Shown piece after piece: positions 1 through 5,313 of a DNA stretch of 5,869 nucleotides. How positions within the stretch are numbered: the stretch's first letter is position 1; every line of letters starts with the position of its first letter. The notes beneath the pieces are model-generated. The model made no database searches. It had not been told where the DNA came from and worked only from the letters and a program-made list of their open reading frames with translations. Location: contig JAHEML010000286.1 in assembly GCA_024643705.1 (NCBI GenBank), positions 1-5,869 of the forward strand, in the 5' to 3' direction. The DNA comes from Caldilineaceae bacterium (GTDB lineage: Bacteria; Chloroflexota; Anaerolineae; Caldilineales; Caldilineaceae). The position numbers and the translations under genes were made by a program.

Positions 1-878
1 ACATCCTCGGCAGTTGCAAAGAGACCCGCATGGCCTGCCACCCCGCCCAACCCCGCCGCGTTCTCATCGTGAACCTCGCCCACCAGCCGTCGATTCCGCC
101 AGCCACACTGCTCGGTGGGCGCGATGCCTTGCCACCCCTCTACAGAGGCGTCTACAGAGGCATCTACCGAGGCGTCCACCGAAGCGTGCACCGGGGGGCA
201 GAAATGGGCGGCCATTGCCAGCGGTTCTGTCACCAACGAACGGATAGCCCCATCCAATCGCCCCAGCCCGCTGATCCGCGCCACGGCAAAACCCAACAGC
301 AGCAAGCCGATGTCGCTGTACAGATAGCTTTCCCCCGGTTGAGCCACAAAAGGATAGGCCACCAGCGCGGCCAAACCGCGGCGCTGGCGATCATCGATTT
401 CCTTGTCAGGTAAAAGCGAACGGGGCGGTGGGCCACACCGTGCATAAACATTGCGCCAGGCGGGCAGGCCGCTGGTGTGGGTGAGCAGATGGCGAAAAGT
501 GACGCGGCCAGTATCGACCGTTTCGCCCGCCCGTTGGGGGTCGGCAGGGAGCGCTGTCTTGGTAAGCGGGTCTTCTGCCTCGCCGATGGGGCGCACACCG
601 CCAAATTCGGGCAACACGGTCGCCAGGGGCTGATCCAAACTGACGACCCCGGCATGGACCAGGCGCAAGAAGGCCGTGGTCGTGAAGAGTTTGGTCACCG
701 AGGCCAGGTCGAAAAGAGTGCCAGCCTGCACAGGACGGGCGCGGCTTTCCGGGTCCAGCCAGCCGAACGCCCGTTCATAGATGCACTCTCCTGCCTGCTC
801 CACCCGGCACACCAACGACGGTGCTGTTTCCGGTACGGCCTCGGTCAACACACGGTCCAATGCGGCCCATTTCGCCAT
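1..878 (-). CDS. YbbE/AmiE-like serine hydrolase (beta-lactamase fold), 3'-truncated by window edge
   Basis: The first 292 residues are visible and the gene runs off the left edge without a stop. It belongs to the class C beta-lactamase/DD-peptidase/esterase superfamily. Visible motifs are S-V-T-K at residues 60-63 (nucleophile Ser60, general base Lys63), the H-T-S-G block at 134-137, Y-S-D at 187-189 (the usual Y-x-N position) and G-G-V-A-G-H-A-G-L-F at 278-287 (the HxG-like third motif). The blocks around residues 252-292 (IAPTE, GEVHDENA, GHAGLF) resemble Bacillus YbbE/AmiE, an amidase acting on MurNAc peptides, more than true beta-lactamases; esterase activity is an alternative. No signal peptide is seen, so the visible form looks cytoplasmic. 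The start is ATG at 878, overlapping the GNAT stop codon by one base (TAATG), with AGAGGG 7 nt upstream, which implies translational coupling. An Ala-Ser-Val-Asp repeat interrupts a loop at 232-247. Family assignment is firm; the substrate is inferred. Confidence 0.87.
   Translation of the reverse strand, partial: MAKWAALDRVLTEAVPETAPSLVCRVEQAGECIYERAFGWLDPESRARPVQAGTLFDLASVTKLFTTTAFLRLVHAGVVSLDQPLATVLPEFGGVRPIGEAEDPLTKTALPADPQRAGETVDTGRVTFRHLLTHTSGLPAWRNVYARCGPPPRSLLPDKEIDDRQRRGLAALVAYPFVAQPGESYLYSDIGLLLLGFAVARISGLGRLDGAIRSLVTEPLAMAAHFCPPVHASVDASVDASVDASVEGWQGIAPTEQCGWRNRRLVGEVHDENAAGLGGVAGHAGLFATAED
139..192 (-). repeat. In-frame 12-bp tandem repeat encoding (Val-Asp-Ala-Ser)n
   Basis: Four and a half 12-bp units lie head to tail on the plus strand: TCTACAGAGGCG, TCTACAGAGGCA, TCTACCGAGGCG, TCCACCGAAGCG and a partial TGCACC. 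The first two differ at one base. On the coding (minus) strand they give A-S-V-D repeated from about residue 232 to 247 of the serine hydrolase. The unit length is a multiple of three, so copy-number change would not break the frame. The repeat sits between the conserved EPLAM block (218-222) and IAPTE block (252-256), a variable surface-loop position in relatives. Confidence 0.85.
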
Positions 879-1828
879 TATCCCGCCCTCTTTTCCAGCA
901 CCGCCCACCTGTGATAGGGGGTAAACCCGGCTTTCCCATAGAAATCCAGCAGGCTGGTCCAGTCGATCACACAGCCCTTGACGCCGTTGTTCTGCAAACG
1001 ACGCAGTCCTGCGTCCAGCAGGAAAAGCCCCATCCCTTGCCCGCGGCGCTTTTCCGCCACGCCGATAAAGCCAAGCTGTCCCCAAGGACGAGGCAGACCA
1101 TAGGCGTAGTAACGGCCCATGCCCCACAGGGAATCCTCGAAAGTGAGTTTGCACGCGCCTTCCACCCCATCTGCTGTCCACAGCAACATAAAGTCGGAGA
1201 TGCGCCCACCCTCGCGCAGGAATTCCGCTGTGGCAAAATGCCACGTGCCGGGAAATTCCTGCTCCAAGAAGCCCAGCAAGAGTTCTTCCTGGCCGGGTTG
1301 GGCGGGATAGGCAGCCGCGGCGACTTCGCGCAGGGTTGCGGGTGGAGAATAGTCGGCCAGATTGCGGGCCACATCCCAGTTGGTCCAATCACAGAGATCG
1401 TAGCCACAGGCGGCAAAGAAAGGGATGGCCGATTCGGGCACGCCGGGCGTGGGGTGACGGGGGCCGCAGCCTGTGCGGATGCGCGTCGCCCCCTGAGCAA
1501 TCAGCCATGCCTCGGCCCAAGCGACCAGTTGGCGGCCAATGCCCTGGCGCTGATAGTCCGGGTCTACGGCGATGGCATCGATCCAGCCCAGAGTACACGG
1601 CATTGATTGGGGCGCACGGGGATGGGCGGCGGCAAAAATTGCGCCCACGGGCTGCTCGTCAACATAGGCCATGCTTCCGGCCTGCGCCCCACCAGTGATG
1701 GGACGGGTAAATGAGCCGACAAATTCCGGCGACAGGGCCAAATCGGCGGGCAGGCTGCTGTTCCACACCCTGGCGAGATGTTGGTGATGATCTGCGTTGT
1801 TGAGGTCGAAGGGTTTGAATGTGAGCAT
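878..1828 (-). CDS. GNAT-family acetyltransferase with two tandem GNAT domains
   Basis: The 316-aa protein has two acetyl-CoA-binding GNAT domains. Domain 1 covers about residues 1-155, with motif A at W82-I-D-A-I-A-V-D and pyrophosphate loop Q93-R-Q-G-I-G98. Domain 2 covers about 165-312, with L252-G-F-I-G-V and loop R262-G-Q-G-M-G267, then the motif B-like D-F-Y-G-K-A-G-F ending near 302. Both loops keep the (Q/R)xxGxG pattern, so both sites could bind acetyl-CoA. The family transfers an acetyl group to an amine; nothing visible tells the acceptor. The start is ATG at 1828. No Shine-Dalgarno sequence precedes it; the leader is CAAC-repeat-rich and purine-poor near the start. Its stop TAA (878-880) overlaps the ATG of the serine hydrolase, so the two are likely co-expressed. 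A GNAT gene (ybbJ) also occurs in the Bacillus ybb muropeptide region, but orthology is not shown here. Confidence 0.9.
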   Translation of the reverse strand: MLTFKPFDLNNADHHQHLARVWNSSLPADLALSPEFVGSFTRPITGGAQAGSMAYVDEQPVGAIFAAAHPRAPQSMPCTLGWIDAIAVDPDYQRQGIGRQLVAWAEAWLIAQGATRIRTGCGPRHPTPGVPESAIPFFAACGYDLCDWTNWDVARNLADYSPPATLREVAAAAYPAQPGQEELLLGFLEQEFPGTWHFATAEFLREGGRISDFMLLWTADGVEGACKLTFEDSLWGMGRYYAYGLPRPWGQLGFIGVAEKRRGQGMGLFLLDAGLRRLQNNGVKGCVIDWTSLLDFYGKAGFTPYHRWAVLEKRAG

Positions 1829-1842
1829 GGGGAGAGGGTTTA

Positions 1843-1874
1843 GTTGGTTGATTGGCTGGTTGGTTGGTTGGTTG
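1843..1874. repeat. GTTG tetranucleotide tandem repeat (8 units)
   Basis: Eight 4-bp units run without interruption: GTTG twice, the variants ATTG and GCTG, then GTTG four times. On the minus strand this is a CAAC repeat beginning about 14 nt upstream of the GNAT start codon, so it would lie in the leader of that mRNA. The leader would be unstructured and would lack a purine-rich ribosome-binding site. Such tracts are prone to slippage. Confidence 0.85.
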
Positions 1875-1897
1875 CAGTGTCAGGTGTCCGATCTACA

Positions 1898-1920
1898 CAA
1901 TACGCAACACGCAACACGCA
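1898..1920. repeat. 7-bp tandem repeat (CAACACG)
   Basis: Units CAATACG, CAACACG and CAACACG follow one another, ending with a partial CA. They lie in the 104-bp gap between the oxidoreductase stop and the GNAT start, 23 bp from the GTTG tract. The rest of this gap shows no hairpin terminator. Such short noncoding arrays look like dispersed low-complexity repeats; a function is not evident. Confidence 0.7.
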
Positions 1921-1932
1921 TTCTGTAATCCG

Positions 1933-2919
1933 CTACTCTTCCAGTACCACCCCCACACCCGCGGCCAACGCTTTTTCCACCACCAGCCGGGCCACAGCCA
2001 CATCCTGCACGGCCAACCCCACGGATTTGAAGAAGGTGATCTCGTCGGCGGAGGTGCGCCCCTGCTTGTTTCCGGCGACGATTGCACCGATCTCGGCGTG
2101 GATGTGATCTTGGGTGATCTCGCCAGCCTTCAGCGGGACGACCAGATCGCCCGCTTCTGCCAGACAGGCGCTGGTCTGGTCGGTGACGACCGTGGCGCGC
2201 TGGATGGTGCGGCTGTCCACCTCACGGGCAGTGGGCAGGTGCGAGCCGACCGCGTTGATGTGGCAGCCGGGCCGCAGCCATTCGCCGTCAAAAAGCGGGG
2301 TGTGGCCGCTGGTGGCGGTGATGACAATATCTGCGGCGCGCACTGCCATTTCCAGATCGGAGGTAGCCTGCACGGGGATGCCAAAATGCTCGGTCATCTC
2401 CTCGGCAAAGCGGCTGGCGTTTTCGGCGTTGCGCGAGATCACCCACACCTTCTCGATGGGCCGCTCACAGATCACCGCTTCCAGTTGGTAGGGGGCCTGC
2501 GCGCCGCTGCCAAACATGGTGACCACGGCTGCGTCGGGTCGGGCCAGATGGCGGGCCGCTACCCCACCGGATGCGCCGGTGCGGATGGCGGTCATCAACC
2601 CGGCTTCCATCACAGCCAGCAGACGGCCATCCGCGGGATCGAAGAGCACAAAGTTTCCCTGAATGGCGGGCAACCCATAGTGGCGGGGGTTGTCGCCGTA
2701 AAAGGTGATGAGTTTGACACCCAATCCATCGATGCTGCCCCCCACATAGGCGGGCATGGCAAAAAGGCTGCCGCCGTGGGGATCAACCGACATGTTGGTG
2801 CGCAGGGGCATGATCGTCTCCCCGACGCTGAGCAGGCGAAAGGCATCGGCCACGGCGTTGATGGCGTCGGGCATAGAGAGAAGGGACTGAACATGGGAAC
2901 GGGTAAGCCAAAGGGCCAC
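1933..2919 (-). CDS. Ornithine cyclodeaminase/mu-crystallin family NAD(P)-dependent oxidoreductase
   Basis: With a GTG start at 2919 the product is 328 aa, the usual family length. I chose this start because AGGAG lies 6 nt upstream and the conserved fold begins right after (ALWLTRSHVQSLL); the open frame extends to 3072, but that part crosses the divergent promoter region and resembles nothing. Conserved features are R40 and K69 (substrate carboxylate/catalytic region), R113-T-G-A, the Rossmann loop G137-S-G-A-Q-A142 for NAD(P), and the C-terminal GR-x-S-A-D-E-I-T-F-F-K-S-V-G-L-A-V-Q-D block at about 288-306. Where true ornithine cyclodeaminase has N-A-V-G-G-D with the catalytic Asp, this protein reads N-A-V-G-S-H (222-227). 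It is therefore more likely a ketimine reductase, alanine-dehydrogenase-like or amino-acid-synthase-type member. The substrate cannot be read from the sequence. It is read in the same direction as the GNAT gene, 104 bp ahead of it, and divergently from the radical SAM gene. Confidence 0.9.
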   Translation of the reverse strand: MALWLTRSHVQSLLSMPDAINAVADAFRLLSVGETIMPLRTNMSVDPHGGSLFAMPAYVGGSIDGLGVKLITFYGDNPRHYGLPAIQGNFVLFDPADGRLLAVMEAGLMTAIRTGASGGVAARHLARPDAAVVTMFGSGAQAPYQLEAVICERPIEKVWVISRNAENASRFAEEMTEHFGIPVQATSDLEMAVRAADIVITATSGHTPLFDGEWLRPGCHINAVGSHLPTAREVDSRTIQRATVVTDQTSACLAEAGDLVVPLKAGEITQDHIHAEIGAIVAGNKQGRTSADEITFFKSVGLAVQDVAVARLVVEKALAAGVGVVLEE

Positions 2920-2925
2920 GGGGGT

Positions 2926-2930
2926 CTCCT
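2926..2930 (-). promoter_or_regulatory. Shine-Dalgarno (AGGAG) fixing the GTG start at 2919
   Basis: On the minus strand AGGAG is followed by six bases and then GTG. This is the only good ribosome-binding site near the beginning of the conserved oxidoreductase fold, and it supports GTG rather than the far-upstream ATG at 3072. Confidence 0.75.
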
Positions 2931-2949
2931 GTCGGGTTGGTGGATGCTG

Positions 2950-2963
2950 ATCCTGGACAGGAT
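2950..2963. promoter_or_regulatory. Candidate operator: 14-bp palindrome in the divergent intergenic region
   Basis: ATCCTG and CAGGAT form perfect 6-bp inverted arms around a GA centre. On the minus strand the right arm overlaps TGCTATCCT, a possible extended -10 element for the oxidoreductase gene (TG, one base, then TATCCT). The site lies between the two divergent starts. Overlap of a palindrome with a possible promoter suggests a repressor site, but no regulator gene is adjacent and a 6-bp arm can arise by chance. Confidence 0.3.
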
Positions 2964-2972
2964 AGCACAGAG

Positions 2973-3009
2973 TTGAAAAAGGGCGAAGGGCGCTGTTTTG
3001 TATTATGAT
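2973..3009 (+). promoter_or_regulatory. Possible promoter region of the radical SAM gene
   Basis: The only AT-rich patch before the radical SAM gene contains TTGAAA (2973-2978) and TATTAT/TATGAT (3001-3009). Each element is close to consensus alone, but the spacing of 22-25 bp is too long for a classical sigma-70 promoter. The -10-like part is the more believable half. Confidence 0.25.
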
Positions 3010-3059
3010 GGGTTCATCGATTCCTTCATGCCAGAGTATCAAGAGTAGGGAGATGTGCC

Positions 3060-4418
3060 ATGCGTCTGACAATCATTCATCCGTCGATTGGCCGCAAGCC
3101 CGGCCAAAAATATATCGGCACCTGGCAGATGGAACCCCTGCCCGCGGCCACAATCGCTGGGCTGACCCCGCCGGATGTGGAGGTGAAATTTTATGACGAC
3201 CGCATGGAATCTATCCCAGTGGATGAGCCGACGGATTTGGTCGCCATCAGCGTGGAGACCTACACCGCCCGGCGAGCCTACCAGATTGCCAGCGATTACC
3301 GGCGACGGGGTGTGCCTGTGGTGATGGGCGGCTTCCACGCTATGCTCTGCCCGGAAGAGGTGGGGCAATATGCCGATGCCCTGGTGGTGGGCGAAGCAGA
3401 GGAAATCTGGCCCACACTGATCGACGACGCCCGCCACGGTACGTTGCAACGCATCTATCGCGCACCCCGACGCCCTTCGTTGGGTGGTCTGCGCCCGGAT
3501 CGCTCTATCTTTCAGGGCAAGCGCTATTTGCCCATTGGCTTGGTGGAAGCGGGCCGGGGCTGCCACTTCAAATGCGATTTTTGCGCCATTCAGACTGCCT
3601 TCGAGCGCACCCAAACCCGCCGCCCAGTGGACGACATTGTCCGGGAGATACAGACTTTGCGGGATCAGAATAAGCGCTTCTTCTTTTTTGTGGACGACAA
3701 TATCACCAGCAATATGCGCGAGGCCAAGGAACTCTACGAAGCGCTGATTCCGCTCAAGATTCGCTGGGTGAGCCAGGCCAGCATCAATGCTGCTCACGAC
3801 GAAGAATTCCTCGATCTGATCACCCGCAGTGGTTGCGAGGGGTTGCTGATTGGCTTCGAAAGCCTCAACCCGGAAAATCTGCGGGCGATGGATAAAGGGT
3901 TCAACACAATGAAGGGGGGCTACGAAGCGGCCCTGGCGAATCTGCGCCGCTATGGGGTCAAACTCTACCTGACCTTTGTCTTTGGCTACGATGAGGACAC
4001 GCCGGAGACCTTTCAGCAGACCGCGGACTTTGCCAAGGAACATAACATCTACATCGGCGCGTTCAATCATCTGACCCCGTTTCCTGGTACGCCGCTCTAT
4101 CAACGACTGGAGCAGGAAGGCCGCCTGCTCTACGATGCCTGGTGGCTGGACGAGAACTACCGCTACAACATGATCCCGTTCCAGCCCAAGCGAATGTCGC
4201 CGGAAGCGTTGCAACGGGGCTGCCTGGAAGCGCGCAAGAGCTTCTACGCTTGGTCCAGCATCCTGCGCCGCAGCATGGACAAGGTGAACCGGCCCGATCT
4301 CTTTATGCTGTGGAACTTCTTTCTCATCAACGGCATGATCCGCCAGGAGGTGTCGGCCAGGGATTTTTATCCTCTGGGCGATCCACTGTGGCAAGGGGAG
4401 TTGCTGAAGGTGGAATGA
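3060..4418 (+). CDS. B12-binding-domain radical SAM protein, function unassigned
   Basis: The 452-aa protein has a cobalamin-binding-like N-terminal half (about residues 1-130), with YDDR at 45-48, the G90-G-F-H motif and V-V-G-E-A-E at 109-114. A radical SAM barrel follows, with C168-H-F-K-C172-D-F-C175, the CxxxCxxC cluster that binds [4Fe-4S] and S-adenosylmethionine. Later conserved blocks are G265-F-E-S, F307-V-F-G-Y-D-E-D-T-P-E-T-F and L338-T-P-F-P-G-T-P-L-Y. The DxHxxG base-off cobalamin motif is absent, as in several BchE/HpnP-type relatives, so B12 binding is family inference. The C-terminal part (360-452) is rich in Trp, Tyr and Phe. Such enzymes methylate or rearrange unactivated carbons; the substrate here is unknown. 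The start is ATG at 3060 with GGGAG 7 nt upstream. It is divergent from the oxidoreductase gene, with the FmdE-like gene downstream on the same strand after 178 bp; a shared transcript is possible but not shown. Confidence 0.92.
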   Translation: MRLTIIHPSIGRKPGQKYIGTWQMEPLPAATIAGLTPPDVEVKFYDDRMESIPVDEPTDLVAISVETYTARRAYQIASDYRRRGVPVVMGGFHAMLCPEEVGQYADALVVGEAEEIWPTLIDDARHGTLQRIYRAPRRPSLGGLRPDRSIFQGKRYLPIGLVEAGRGCHFKCDFCAIQTAFERTQTRRPVDDIVREIQTLRDQNKRFFFFVDDNITSNMREAKELYEALIPLKIRWVSQASINAAHDEEFLDLITRSGCEGLLIGFESLNPENLRAMDKGFNTMKGGYEAALANLRRYGVKLYLTFVFGYDEDTPETFQQTADFAKEHNIYIGAFNHLTPFPGTPLYQRLEQEGRLLYDAWWLDENYRYNMIPFQPKRMSPEALQRGCLEARKSFYAWSSILRRSMDKVNRPDLFMLWNFFLINGMIRQEVSARDFYPLGDPLWQGELLKVE

Positions 4419-4460
4419 GTCTGATGTAGTCAACGGCAGCGTAAAATTTCAGTGTGAAAA

Positions 4461-4549
4461 TTTCAACGCAAAGAGGCAAAGGAGCAGAGCCGCAGAGGGA
4501 GAAAAGATACTGCTTTGCGGCTCCGCATCTTGACGACTTTGCGTTGAAA
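4461..4549. repeat. 89-bp imperfect palindromic intergenic element
   Basis: The outer arms TTTCAACGCAAAG (4461-4473) and CTTTGCGTTGAAA (4537-4549) are perfectly complementary over 13 bp. An inner stem pairs GAGCCGCA (4487-4494) with TGCGGCTC (4516-4523), extended inward by three more pairs including one G-T. The left half has the CGCAAAG-AGGCAAAGGAG texture seen in dispersed repeats of many environmental bacterial genomes. It fills most of the 178-bp gap after the radical SAM gene. It has no T-tract directly after the stem, so it looks like a dispersed repeat rather than a typical terminator, although the RNA would fold strongly. Confidence 0.75.
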
Positions 4550-4583
4550 AGCCATTTTGCCATTTCGTTGACCATACAAAAGT

Positions 4584-4590
4584 GGGGTGA
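4584..4590 (+). promoter_or_regulatory. Shine-Dalgarno (GGGGTGA) fixing the GTG start at 4597
   Basis: GGGGTGA differs by one base from the anti-16S match GGAGGTGA core and ends 6 nt before GTG. It supports GTG at 4597 over the internal ATG at 4684, which would remove the family's conserved His-x-His-x-Cys-Pro motif. Confidence 0.65.
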
Positions 4591-4596
4591 TTATCC

Positions 4597-5172
4597 GTGT
4601 TTTCGAGCGATTTACAGGCGATTCTGGCCGCATCTTCGGCGCGCCACCGCCATCTCTGCCCACGGCAGGTGCTTGGGGCGCGCATGGGTCTTGCCGGTGG
4701 TGCGGCGCTGGGTTTGGCGCTTCCCCGTACAGACAAGCGGTTGCTGACTTTTGTGGAGACTGATGGCTGTTTTGCCGACGGTGTGGAAGCAGCTACCGGC
4801 TGTACCATGGGCCACCGCACCCTGCGCCTGGAGGACTACGGCAAGATCGCGGCTGTCTTTGTGGATGTGCAGACCGAGCGGGCCGTGCGGGTGGCCCCTC
4901 AACTGGATGTGCGCGAGCGGGCCTTCGCCTTTGCACCTGGCGAACAGCGCCACTACTTCGCCCAGTTGCAGGCCTACCAGATGATGCCCGACGCAGAACT
5001 TTTGTCGATTCGGGAGGTGGTCTTGGCGACGTCGGTGGCGCAGATTGTCAGCAAGCCGATTGTGCGCGCCAACTGCGAGCTGTGTGGCGAGGAGATTATC
5101 AACGAGCGGGAAGTGGTGCAGGATGGGCAGGTGCTTTGCCGTGGTTGCGCGGCAGGCGGGTACTATGGATAG
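4597..5172 (+). CDS. FmdE-like protein with C-terminal C4 zinc ribbon
   Basis: The 191-aa protein matches the FmdE family (named for subunit E of archaeal formylmethanofuran dehydrogenase). Conserved parts are H17-R-H19-L-C21-P22, G27-A-R29, E54-T-D-G-C58, T67-G-C69-T, and D80-Y-G-K83. The first motif reads C-P-R where the family usually has C-P-G. Residues 160-184 form a zinc ribbon: C160-x2-C163, then C181-x2-C184. This domain pair is known from bacteria and archaea without methanogenesis; its role is not settled, with metal, molybdopterin-enzyme or redox handling proposed by association. No formylmethanofuran dehydrogenase or molybdopterin gene is in the window. It begins with GTG at 4597 after GGGGTGA. 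Upstream is the radical SAM gene on the same strand; downstream it converges on the adaptor gene. Confidence 0.85.
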   Translation: MFSSDLQAILAASSARHRHLCPRQVLGARMGLAGGAALGLALPRTDKRLLTFVETDGCFADGVEAATGCTMGHRTLRLEDYGKIAAVFVDVQTERAVRVAPQLDVRERAFAFAPGEQRHYFAQLQAYQMMPDAELLSIREVVLATSVAQIVSKPIVRANCELCGEEIINEREVVQDGQVLCRGCAAGGYYG

Positions 5173-5179
5173 ACGAAAA

Positions 5180-5230
5180 AAGATTGAGGGGTGAGAGATT
5201 GTCCACCCCAATCCCTCACCCCTCAATCTT
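5180..5230 (-). terminator. Hairpin between convergent genes; intrinsic terminator for the minus-strand adaptor gene
   Basis: Arms 5180-5201 and 5209-5230 are complementary over 22 bp with a single mismatch (position 5196 against 5214) and a 7-nt loop. On the plus strand six A residues (5176-5181) lie at the foot of the left arm, so leftward RNA would have a long stem followed by a U-tract, the form of a Rho-independent terminator. Rightward, the stem is followed only by UU then a mixed sequence, so it may act weakly on the FmdE-like gene. The arms are unusually long for a simple terminator. Confidence 0.7.
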
Positions 5231-5256
5231 CCAATCTCTTAATCTCTCAATCTCCA
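5225..5256. repeat. 8-bp tandem repeat (AATCTCTC-like)
   Basis: Four imperfect 8-bp units follow the hairpin: AATCTTCC, AATCTCTT, AATCTCTC and AATCTCCA. The first unit overlaps the right arm of the hairpin, so the array appears to have grown out of it. The remaining sequence up to 5313 shows only an 11-bp direct repeat (TCTTTCCCTAC at 5290-5300 and 5307-5317). Confidence 0.65.
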
Positions 5257-5313
5257 AGCGCAACCCCACCGCACCGTGACGATTAAGTCTCTTTCCCTAC
5301 GAAGTTTCTTTCC

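Noticed and set aside
139..192. CRISPR-like array
   Set aside because: The units are 12 bp, contiguous, have no spacers and are in frame within a gene.
821..1606. A 261-codon plus-strand open frame across the serine hydrolase and GNAT genes
   Set aside because: It spans two well-supported minus-strand genes and has no recognisable domain.
1852..2976. A 374-codon plus-strand open frame opposite the oxidoreductase gene
   Set aside because: It is antisense to a gene with complete family motifs and begins inside the GTTG repeat.
2920..3072. N-terminal extension of the oxidoreductase to ATG 3072
   Set aside because: It would add 51 residues without resemblance to the family, overlap the divergent radical SAM start, and ignore the good AGGAG-GTG start at 2919.
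3039..4433. A 464-codon open frame on the minus strand opposite the radical SAM gene
   Set aside because: It mirrors the codon phase of the radical SAM gene, whose product has clear motifs, and its own translation has no recognisable domain. GC-rich codon use commonly leaves such antisense frames open.
4568..4597. TTGACC as a -35 element for the FmdE-like gene
   Set aside because: A -10 at normal spacing would fall on 4590-4597 and put the transcript start inside the gene, after the GTG and before the essential His/Cys motif.
4454..4747. Small protein starting in the 89-bp palindrome
   Set aside because: The first third translates the repeat and the remainder overlaps the FmdE-like gene in another frame; no ribosome-binding site or domain supports it.
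4612..5226. A 204-codon minus-strand open frame opposite the FmdE-like gene
   Set aside because: It is a shadow of the FmdE-like gene; the start lies in the hairpin region and no family features appear.
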